A DNA stretch of 64,000 nucleotides from CAVQND01 sp049518415 (GTDB lineage: Bacteria; Verrucomicrobiota; Verrucomicrobiia; Limisphaerales; UBA8199). Shown here one piece after another: positions 50,844 through 59,100 of the stretch. The stretch lies in NCBI GenBank assembly GCA_049518415.1, contig JBEKRX010000003.1, forward strand, positions 1 through 64,000, written 5' to 3'. Position numbers and translations under genes: made by a program. The stretch's first letter is position 1, and each line of letters starts with the position of its first letter. The notes under the pieces were generated by a model that saw nothing but the letters and a program-made list of their open reading frames with translations, ran no database searches and was not told the DNA's origin.

Positions 50844-51346
50844 GAACTCCAATGAAGATTGTCATCGTGGTCGCGCTTGGCGCGGCCGTCGCCGGGACAG
50901 TAGCCCTCAAGCAGGGCAAGGCGCCCGCTGAATCCAGGAACGCCGCCGCCGCGCCGACTCCTGGCAGCGCGCCGGCTGACAGCGGCCCCAGAGCCCCGCT
51001 CCCGCGCCTGGTGGACCTTGGCGCGGGCAAGTGCATCCCGTGCCGAAAAATGGCCCCGCTCCTCCAAGCATTGAAAAAGGAATACGCCGGGCGCATGGAG
51101 GTTGAGTTCATCGACGTTTGGAAGAACCCGGATGCCGGCAAGGCCTACGGAGTTGAGATGATTCCGACGCAGATTTTCTATGACGCCGGCGGCAAAGAAT
51201 TGTTCCGGCACGTGGGCTTCTTCGGCAAGAAAGACATCCTGGCCAAGTGGAAGGAACTGGGGGTGGACCTCAAGGGCAAGGCCTCCGCCGGAGTCGTGCG
51301 GGGAACACCCGTGGCGGCCGATGCGCGCCCGCGCGACACCAAGTGA
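50840..51346 (+). CDS. Exported or membrane-anchored thioredoxin
   Basis: This 168-residue protein has an N-terminal hydrophobic segment (residues 6-22), an Ala/Pro-rich linker and a thioredoxin domain. The redox motif is GKCIPCRKM (C65, C68). YGVEMIPTQIFYD with the cis-proline and the GFFGKKDIL end follow. The domain would face the periplasm and could receive electrons from the CcdA-like permease encoded two genes downstream. ATGA overlap with the reductase gene. Confidence 0.9.
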   Translation: MRTPMKIVIVVALGAAVAGTVALKQGKAPAESRNAAAAPTPGSAPADSGPRAPLPRLVDLGAGKCIPCRKMAPLLQALKKEYAGRMEVEFIDVWKNPDAGKAYGVEMIPTQIFYDAGGKELFRHVGFFGKKDILAKWKELGVDLKGKASAGVVRGTPVAADARPRDTK

Positions 51347-51347
51347 G

Positions 51348-51572
51348 ATGAAGCTCGGCCGCCGCGCCCTCCTCATTGATGCTGCGGTCAGCGCTGAGGC
51401 GATGAGCTTGCACGCCGGACAAGGTCGGCGTCCGGCGTGCGCGGGCGGCTCGTGCTGTCCTCGGATGCCCGGCCTGAACCTGCCGGCAGCCACCCCTTGG
51501 CCGACGGTTGAAGCCACAAACGCAAAGCCAGAAGTGACGGCCAGCGAATCAATCACCAATCGCCAGCGATAA
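51348..51572 (+). CDS. Small cysteine-rich peptide
   Basis: The ATG begins 1 bp after the thioredoxin stop. The 74-residue product contains PACAGGSCCPRMPG, a three-cysteine cluster, and otherwise low-complexity sequence. It ends 2 bp before the permease start. The position and the CC motif suggest a real small operon gene, perhaps an ArsF-like companion of the permease, but the assignment is weak and it could be chance. Confidence 0.4.
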   Translation: MKLGRRALLIDAAVSAEAMSLHAGQGRRPACAGGSCCPRMPGLNLPAATPWPTVEATNAKPEVTASESITNRQR

Positions 51573-51574
51573 TC

Positions 51575-52273
51575 ATGGAACAACTCTTTACCCATCTCAG
51601 CCACGCTGTTGAAGGCGCGCCATTGCTGGCGCTGGGCGCGTCGGTCGTCTGGGGAATCCTGAGCATCATGCTCAGCCCCTGCCACCTGGCGAGCATTCCG
51701 CTGATTGTGGGTTTCATCAGCGGCCAGGGGCGGGTTTCCACCGCGCGGGCGGCGGGCATCGCGACGCTGTTCGCGGTGGGCATCCTCCTCACCATCGCGG
51801 CCGTCGGGGTGATCACGGCGGCGGCGGGCCGAATGATGGGCGACGTGGGCCGGTGGGGAAACTACTTTGTCGCCGCCATCTTCTTCCTCGTGGGGCTGCA
51901 TTTGCTCGGCGTCATTCCCATGCCGTGGTCCGGTCCCGGCCAGGTGAACATGAAACGCAAGGGGCTGCTGGCGGCCTTCCTGCTGGGCCTCATCTTCGGC
52001 ATCGCGCTGGGTCCCTGCACGTTTGCCTACATGGCGCCGATGCTGGCGGTGACCTTCAAGCTGGCGGCCACGAACTTCCTTTACGGCGCGTCGCTGCTGC
52101 TGGCCTATGGCCTCGGGCACTGCTCCGTCATCGTGCTGGCCGGCACGTTCACCGAAGTCGTCCAGCGCTTCCTGAACTGGAACGAGCAATCCAAAGGCGT
52201 GACGGTAGTGAAATGCATCTGCGGGGTGCTGGTGATCTTGGGTGGCGTGTGGCTCATCTACAGCGCGCCCTGA
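51575..52273 (+). CDS. CcdA/DsbD-like membrane protein (ArsG-like permease)
   Basis: This 232-residue protein has six or seven hydrophobic segments. Two cysteine-proline motifs lie in pseudo-repeats: LSPCHLASIPL (C36) and GPCTFAYMAP (C148). This is the CcdA/DsbD pattern for moving reducing electrons across the membrane; the LSPCHLASIP form resembles ArsG-annotated permeases linked to aromatic arsenicals. A further C216 lies near the C-terminus. It is the last gene of the ArsR operon. Electron transfer to the exported thioredoxin is the simplest role; export of an arsenical is the alternative. Confidence 0.9.
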   Translation: MEQLFTHLSHAVEGAPLLALGASVVWGILSIMLSPCHLASIPLIVGFISGQGRVSTARAAGIATLFAVGILLTIAAVGVITAAAGRMMGDVGRWGNYFVAAIFFLVGLHLLGVIPMPWSGPGQVNMKRKGLLAAFLLGLIFGIALGPCTFAYMAPMLAVTFKLAATNFLYGASLLLAYGLGHCSVIVLAGTFTEVVQRFLNWNEQSKGVTVVKCICGVLVILGGVWLIYSAP

Positions 52274-52357
52274 AACCGATAGCCGCCAATCAAGTTTAGA
52301 GATGAATCTCGGCGCATGGGAACCCGTCTAGCTCCGGCAGTAATCAAATCAGCAGCC

Positions 52358-53716
52358 ATGAAGAACGCGATTTCCTCTTTGCTGACGGTGAACGGGTTGG
52401 TCTGTCAACTCGCTTTGGGCGCGATGGCGCACCCGATGGCTGGAAGCCGCACGCTCACCGTGAGCGCGTCTTTCCCCACCCATTTCCAGAGTCCCGAGGG
52501 TCAGCCGCTCCTGCTCATCGGCGATTACACCTGGGGCGCCTTCTCGGACGTGGACTATGATTACGCGGCGATGTTCGACTCGCTTCAGGCGCACGGACTG
52601 AACTTCGCCCGCGTCTGGCTCTGGTGGGGGTGCGAGCAGTTCCCACCCCCGGACGACAACCGGCACGTCGAGCCTTTCCTGCGCCCCGGACCCGGCCTGG
52701 CCAATGACGGGCGGCCCAAGTATGACCTCACCCGGTTCAACCCGGCGTTCTTTGAGCGGCTGCGGGGCTTTTGTGTGACGGCCCGCCGGCGCGGTGTGTT
52801 CCTTCAACTCATCACCATGGACGCCTGGATGCTGAAGCATCCGCAGCTCTGGAAACTACACGCCTTCCATCGCGACAACAACGTCAACGGGGTGGATGGC
52901 GATCCCCGAGGCACCGGCACGGGCACGGATGGCCAGCGCGGCTTCTGCTCGCTTGCCAACCCCAAAGCGCTGGAGGCGCAGCAGGCGTTCTTGCGCCGCG
53001 TGGTGGACGCCGTGAACGAGTTCGACAACGTCCTGTTCGAGATCGCCAACGAAAACTTCTACAACGAGCAGTGGGAATTGCGGCTGTGTGACTTCATCCG
53101 CGACTACGAGAAGACAAAGCCGAGGCGGCACCTGGTCATGCCCAAGGACCTGCTCAACCACAACAGCGTGGTGCAGACCTGGGACGTGCGGCGCGTCCAC
53201 TCCGCGCTGCTGGACAAGCGCAGCCGCCGGCAACCGCTCATCTTCGACACGGACTGGACGATCAACCAAAACGACGACCAGGTGCGCCAGGCGATGTGGG
53301 CGGCGGTGCTCAGCGGCGGGCACTTCAATTACATGGACGATAGCTTTCAAACCGGCAGTGAACACCACGGCGATGTCCGCGGCAGCCGCCGCGCCAGCCT
53401 GCACCGGCAAATCGGCTACCTCGCGGCGTTCATGCGCCAGATGCGGTTCTGGCAAATGCTGCCGGACGATGCGCTGGTGAAGGCAGGGACCGCTTTCGCG
53501 ATGGCTTCCGCCAATGAACTGGCGGCCTATCTGCCGACCGGCGGCAGTGTCACGCTCGACTTGTCCAGGCTCACAGGCCAACTGGAGGCGCGCTGGTTCA
53601 ATCCATTGGAAGGCGCCTGGGGTGCGAAGTTCGCGGTGCAGGGCGGAGGGCGGCAGGAGTTCCAGTCGCCCGATCTCAACGATTGGGTCCTCCGCCTGAC
53701 GAAACGGAGGGAATGA
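52358..53716 (+). CDS. Secreted DUF4038-type (GH140-like) glycoside hydrolase
   Basis: This 452-residue protein has a signal peptide (residues about 6-25). A TIM barrel follows, with PLLLIGDYTWGAF, NFARVWLWWG, LITMDAWM, NVLFEIANENF (putative acid/base Glu) and FDTDWTIN. A C-terminal beta domain is annotated in this family as a putative collagen-binding domain. DUF4038 enzymes include apiosidases. The substrate here is unknown. The ATG at 52358 begins the signal peptide. It lies 85 bp after the ArsR operon and probably has its own promoter. Confidence 0.85.
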   Translation: MKNAISSLLTVNGLVCQLALGAMAHPMAGSRTLTVSASFPTHFQSPEGQPLLLIGDYTWGAFSDVDYDYAAMFDSLQAHGLNFARVWLWWGCEQFPPPDDNRHVEPFLRPGPGLANDGRPKYDLTRFNPAFFERLRGFCVTARRRGVFLQLITMDAWMLKHPQLWKLHAFHRDNNVNGVDGDPRGTGTGTDGQRGFCSLANPKALEAQQAFLRRVVDAVNEFDNVLFEIANENFYNEQWELRLCDFIRDYEKTKPRRHLVMPKDLLNHNSVVQTWDVRRVHSALLDKRSRRQPLIFDTDWTINQNDDQVRQAMWAAVLSGGHFNYMDDSFQTGSEHHGDVRGSRRASLHRQIGYLAAFMRQMRFWQMLPDDALVKAGTAFAMASANELAAYLPTGGSVTLDLSRLTGQLEARWFNPLEGAWGAKFAVQGGGRQEFQSPDLNDWVLRLTKRRE

Positions 53717-54083
53717 GGGCTGCGATTGATGCCGCAGATCCCCACGGTCGCTGTGGCGCCAAAGCGGCTGCACCGATCTGCAACATGCTGCGCCCGGCTG
53801 CCGTGGGCGCGGGAGTTGCCGCAGGCACCTGTAGCCTCCCGCACGATTTTTCTGCCTTAATCTTTCTGCCCCACCTGGTGTCTCCTGTACGCACCCCGCC
53901 GCGGTGGCGTGTCTCCGTCCGCCGGCCCAGGCACGGGCAAGACCTGCGTTACTGCTGCTGCTTGGCTGGAGCCTGAGGGCAGGAAAGGCGGACGGTATTG
54001 CATTCCTGATGATGTCACGGGCAAACAGGAAGGCCTGGGCGCCACTGACCGCGCCACCGGGGTAGCTTGTTGTGCTTGTCCAA
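53717..54083. other. Gene-free stretch (no supported feature)
   Basis: Apart from short low-quality ORFs, these 367 bp between the glycosidase and the subtilase hold nothing I can identify; no clear promoter or repeat is visible. Confidence 0.5.
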
Positions 54084-55964
54084 ATGCGGTATAGGTTGCG
54101 CGTGTCTTGCTTTGTTTGGAGCCGCGCCAGGCTGGGTGGGGTGCTGGGCCTATTAGCCTTTTGGCTGCCGGTCTATCCCGCCGGCGCTCAGACCAGCGAC
54201 CATCCTGGCTCAAAGGCCTCGGCCGGCTCAGCCAGGGGGCCGGCGGCTGCCAGCGCCGCCAAGGGGGCCCACTTCGACAACGCAATAGCCAATAGCCGAG
54301 AGCCGATAGCCAATAGGGCTGCCAGCGCCGCCAAGGCGGCCCGCTTCGACAACCCAATAGCCAATAGGCGAGAGCCGATAGCCAATAGAGCTGCCAGCGC
54401 CGCCAAGGCGGCCCGCTTCGACAACGCAATAGCCAATAGCCGAGAGCCGATAGCCAATAGGGCTGCCAGCGCCGCCAAGGGGGCGCGCTTCGGCAACTGG
54501 GTCCAACTTCCAACGGCCATTCTCCCCTTGGGCGAGGCGGAATCGGAGCGGGGGGCGAACCGCCGGCTCTTGGAGAGGCGCGAGATTCCGGGACGGCGGT
54601 TGCCGGCGGTGGTGTTGTGGTCGGGATTGGACTCGCCGGAACTGGCGCAGCGGGCGGTGCCTCTGCCGGAAGCTAATACGCTGGCGCACCTCAACTATCA
54701 GCAGCGGCGCTTCGGGCGGCTGCAAGCGCCCGATGGCCGCCAGGTGCGGTTCAATCCCGAGGTGGTCCTGGTCAAGTTCCGGGCGCTGGCGCAGGTGGCG
54801 GCGCTGGGGCTGGAGCCGGGGCGGGAATTGGCGGCGGCGCGGGCCCTGGCGGCGCGACCGGACGTTGACTTTGCCGAGTTGGATATATTCGAGCGGCGGG
54901 CCTTTTGGCCCGACGATCCCCTGATTACCAACCAATGGCACCATCAAGTCATCGGCAGTTACGCCGCCTGGGACTGGAGCCTGGGCCAGGCCTTCGTCCG
55001 CATCGCCATCGTGGATACGCCCTTTCAGATGGATCACCCGGACCTGGCGCCGCACACCGCCAGCGGCTGGGATGTGGTGGCCAACGAGCCGGTGACGGCC
55101 AGCAGCGGCATTGAGCACTCGACGCTCGGGGCCGGCCTGGCCGCCGCGGTGATTGACAACGGGCTGGGCGTGGCGGGGGCCAGCAATTGCCAGGTTCTGC
55201 CCATCAACATCAATGGCGCCCTCAGCGAGATGTACAACGCGGTCATCTGGGCCGCCGACCACGGGGTGCGCGTGGTGAATATCAGTTGGACCGGCGGCGA
55301 CAGTGACACTTTGAATGCCGCCGGCTCTTACTTGAAAACCAACGCCCTGGGCATCCTCGCCATGCCCGGCGGCAACCTGGGCGCCACTCCCTATGTCACC
55401 AACCAGCCCGACATTTACTGCATCTCGATGACTGATCGCTACGATAACATGCAGTCCCTGGCTGGTCCCCAGGTGGATTTTGCCGCGCCGGGCTGGGGCG
55501 TTTATTCCACGACCACCAACAACGGCTATGCCTTTTGCTCCGGCACCAGTTTTTCCACGCCCCTTTTTTGCGGCGTCGTGGCGGTGCTCTTGAGCATCAA
55601 CCCGACGCTCGGCCCCGAGGACGTGATTGCCATCCTCAAGCGCACTGCCCTCGACAAAGGGCCGCCGGGCTGGGATATGTGGTTTGGGTGGGGCAGAATT
55701 GATTTTGGCGCGGCCGCGGCGGCCGCCGCGGCGACCTTGCCGCGCATCGACGGCGTGGTCTGGACCAACCACCAGGTCGTTATTTCCACCAGCCTCAACC
55801 CGGGTTTGACCTGCTCGCTCTGGCGCTCGGCCACGCTGCCAGCCGCCCAATGGATGCCGGTGACCAACGCCGTCGTGTCCACCAACGGGCCCCAGGTGCT
55901 CTTGCTCGACCCAACGCCGCCGGCGGGCGGGCAGGAGTTTTACCGCCTGGGAGCAAGGCGATGA
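54084..55964 (+). CDS. Secreted S8-family (subtilisin-like) serine protease
   Basis: This 626-residue protein has a signal peptide (hydrophobic region about 17-33) and a low-complexity segment of four 24-residue repeats at residues ~55-138. An inhibitor-like prodomain (PEVVLVKFRALAQ...) and a peptidase S8 catalytic domain follow. The triad is D311 (AIVDTPFQMDHP), H345 (EHSTLGAGLAA) and S489 (CSGTSFSTPLF). A C-terminal beta domain with TNHQVVISTSLNPG follows. The motif around the His lacks the usual HGTHVAG form. The repeat segment is DNA-derived from a dispersed AATAGCC repeat family. The ATG at 54084 is preferred over a GTG four codons upstream. Probably extracellular. Confidence 0.9.
   Translation: MRYRLRVSCFVWSRARLGGVLGLLAFWLPVYPAGAQTSDHPGSKASAGSARGPAAASAAKGAHFDNAIANSREPIANRAASAAKAARFDNPIANRREPIANRAASAAKAARFDNAIANSREPIANRAASAAKGARFGNWVQLPTAILPLGEAESERGANRRLLERREIPGRRLPAVVLWSGLDSPELAQRAVPLPEANTLAHLNYQQRRFGRLQAPDGRQVRFNPEVVLVKFRALAQVAALGLEPGRELAAARALAARPDVDFAELDIFERRAFWPDDPLITNQWHHQVIGSYAAWDWSLGQAFVRIAIVDTPFQMDHPDLAPHTASGWDVVANEPVTASSGIEHSTLGAGLAAAVIDNGLGVAGASNCQVLPININGALSEMYNAVIWAADHGVRVVNISWTGGDSDTLNAAGSYLKTNALGILAMPGGNLGATPYVTNQPDIYCISMTDRYDNMQSLAGPQVDFAAPGWGVYSTTTNNGYAFCSGTSFSTPLFCGVVAVLLSINPTLGPEDVIAILKRTALDKGPPGWDMWFGWGRIDFGAAAAAAAATLPRIDGVVWTNHQVVISTSLNPGLTCSLWRSATLPAAQWMPVTNAVVSTNGPQVLLLDPTPPAGGQEFYRLGARR
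54246..54497 (+). repeat. 72-bp coding minisatellite (3.5 copies)
   Basis: Copies start at 54246, 54318, 54390 and 54462 (the last is half length), exactly 72 bp apart and in frame. Each begins GCTGCCAGCGCCGCCAAG and ends with AATAGCC-type heptamers. They encode AASAAKGAHFDNAIANSREP plus IANR, three times. Confidence 0.93.
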
Positions 55965-56169
55965 GCGGGGCCAAGCTCAAAGTCCGAACTCCGGGGCCTG
56001 TTGGCCGTGGGAATTTGTGGTGGTTCCTTCATTGAGGCACCGGGCAACTCGTAGCGCGCACGGTCACAAACTGCCCTTTCGCGCTCCGCACAATCCTTTC
56101 AGGTCGAGGTTTTTTCTCTTGACCTTGCGGCCTGGTCTGTGCGATGAGTCCTGTAAAATTCGGCGAGTT

Positions 56170-59100
56170 ATGCAAAAGCGAGTTTCGGGCTGGCGCACTT
56201 CCATCCTGGCAGGCGTCGTAATCCCCTTCGTTATACAGGCACTGGCACCGGTGTCCCCCGCGGCGGCGGGCTGCCTTCCGCCGCCGGCGGGCCTGATCGG
56301 CTGGTGGGCGGCCAATGGCGACGCCAGCGACGTGCTGGGCATCCACAACGGTTCACTCCAGGGGGGCGTGGCCTTCACCGCCGGAGAATCAGGCTCGGCC
56401 TTTGAGTTCGACGGCACCAACAGCTTCGTGCAAATCGCCGATGCGCCGGAACTGAGCCCGCAGGTCGGGCCAACCGGTGAACTGACGCTCGAGGCCTGGG
56501 TGAAGATTCTCCGGTTGCCGCGATATGACCCTGCCACTAGCCAGCCCAATCGGGCCATCGCCGTCAAAGGCTCCCCGGGCCAGTGGGAATACGGCCTTTA
56601 TATCACGACCAATGCGCTGCCTGCTTTTGGTGTCTGGCAAGCCAACGGCAACGGCTATGCGGGCGCCATCGGCAATGCGCTCAGCACCAATGTCTGGCAC
56701 CACCTGGCGGGGGTGTTGAAGAAGGGCCAGTTTGGGCGCATTTACGTGGACGGCCAGTTGGCGGCCGAGGACACGAGTTTTTCCGGGGATACGTCGGACG
56801 GGAGTTCCCCGTTGTATCTCGGGCGTCGGGGGGACGGCCAGTTCTTTGACGGCCAGGTGGACGAAGTCTCGCTGTATGGCCGGGCCTTGGCGGCCTCGGA
56901 GATTAGCGCCATTTTCAACGCCGGGGCGGCGGGCAAATGCGCCGTGCTGGCGGGGGCGAGCGTGCCTTACTTCACCGATTTCGAGGCGGGCGCCGGGCCG
57001 GAGTGGATGCAGCCGTTGACCGACAACTCGGAGTCGCTGGGCTTTACGCGGTTCAGCGGGCGGTTCAACAACGGGTTCCAGATGGTGACGCTGACCAACC
57101 TGGTGCCCGGCCAGGCCTACACGGTGGGGTTTGACCTTTACCTGATTGATAGCTGGGACGGCAACGGAGACGGGGACTATTTCAACGTGAACATCAACGG
57201 GACGCAACTGTTCCACCAGACTTTCAGCAATTACAACGGCAATCCCCCCAACAGCCCGCAAAGCTATCCCGGACAACCGGACGAAGGCCGGGCCAATTTC
57301 GGATTCAACCCGAGCTGGGTGGATGCGATCTATCGCAACGTGGAAATCCCGTTCATCGCCTCGAACGCCATCGTCCAGGTGTCCTTTGGCGGCCAGGGCC
57401 TGGAGGACATGAACAACGAATCCTGGGGCCTTGACAACGTGGGCGTCCGGCTGACCTCGGGCCTGACCAACACCTTTATCCGCTCGACGACTTTGCCGCC
57501 GGCCGGCACCACCAACAGCCTGGCCATCGACAGCTTCATCATTGCCGCCAACTGGCCGCTCCTGGCCTCGACGGCCACGAATCCCGCCAACTTTGTCCTC
57601 ACCGAAACCGGCTCCGGCTTGACCTATCCGCTGGTCCCGACGCTGCCCGGGGCCGGCGGGCGCTCGGTGGCCCTGGCCCTGGCCAACCAGCCGCTCCAGC
57701 CCGGCCATTACGTCTTCCAGACCACCACGGCACTCCAGGACACAAACGCGAACCCCGTGCCGGTGTTCACGCGCGGTTTCTACCTCGTCAATCCCCTCCT
57801 TGGCAGCCTCGAAACGCCCGCCAACGATCTCCTCTCCGGCGCCACGCCTTTGCCGACGACCGAATCACCGGTGGGCAGCAGGTTTTTTACGGCCTTTGCC
57901 GTCGGCCTCTTCGCCTCGACGAGCGACGTGGATTACTGGCGCTTCGATGCCGAGGCCGGCGATGTCGTCACCGTGCGGCTGGAGAGCGAATCCCAGGGGG
58001 TGTATCCGCACTTGCGGTTGCGCAACGCTTCGGACCAGGACCTCACGGCGGCGGACGGCGACTACGGCGGGGCCGTCCAGATTCAGGATTTCACCATCAG
58101 CGCGCCCGGCACCTACTATCTCCGGGCCTGGAGCGCCAACAACCGCTCGCGCTACTGGATGCGCCTGGACCAGTCGCGCGGGCCGCAGATGGAGAGCGAA
58201 GACAACGGCTCGCAAGGCAACGCCAATCCCATCAATTTCACGATCAGCCCGGGCCTCTATCAGGGGCAAGTCGTCGGCGCGCTGCCGGCGGCGGACTCCG
58301 CGGGTGATTTCTGGCGGCTCGGCAACCTCAACATCGGCAATGTCATCAGCGCCACGGCCCTGTTCCCCACCGGCTCGACCCTGACCGCCAGCCAGATTAT
58401 CCTCAGTGTGCAAATTGACGGCAACGCGGCGGCCCTGGTGACCAACCTGACCGGCAACCTGAGCTTCAATGTCCCTTCCAACGGCCTCTATTACCTCCAC
58501 GTCGAGACCGCCAACCGGAATCTGCGCGCGCAGTATCTGCTCAATGTCGCCGTGAGCGACACGGTTCCGCCCGTGATTACCGGCCTCACCTTGCCCGGCG
58601 AGGGCACGACCACGACCACCATCATCGACCGTGTGACGCTCAGCTTCTCGGAGGACATCAATGCGCTGGCCATCAGCAACTCCGCCAACTACGAGTTGCG
58701 CGGCGCCGGTCCCGACGGTCTTTTCGGCACCAGCGACGACAGCCTCTACACGGTCGCCACCACGGGTTATTCCAGCGGGTTGAGTGCGGCTTACACGATT
58801 GCCGATGGGCCGTTGCAGCCGGGCGCTTACCGCTTCACGGTCGGCACCAACCTCACGGATCGCGCCGGCAACAAGATGGCCGCTCCCTTCGTGCGGAACT
58901 TCACCGTGGCCAACCTGCCGGGATATGTGTTGGAGAATCGCAACAACGACGCCGCTGGCCTGGCTACGCCGCTGAGCTTCACCCCCGGCACCAATGACGG
59001 CACGATCGGATGGATCAGCAATATCGGCGTTCCGTCCGGCCCCCAGGGCATTGCCGCGGGGCACTTCAACCACCATGCCAACCTGGACCTCGCGACCGCA

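Noticed and set aside
50822..52189. 455-codon minus-strand ORF
   Set aside because: His/Arg/Gln-rich shadow of the thioredoxin and CcdA-like genes.
54246..54497. Possible CRISPR array
   Set aside because: The units are contiguous, with no spacers, lie in frame inside a protease gene, and no cas genes are present.
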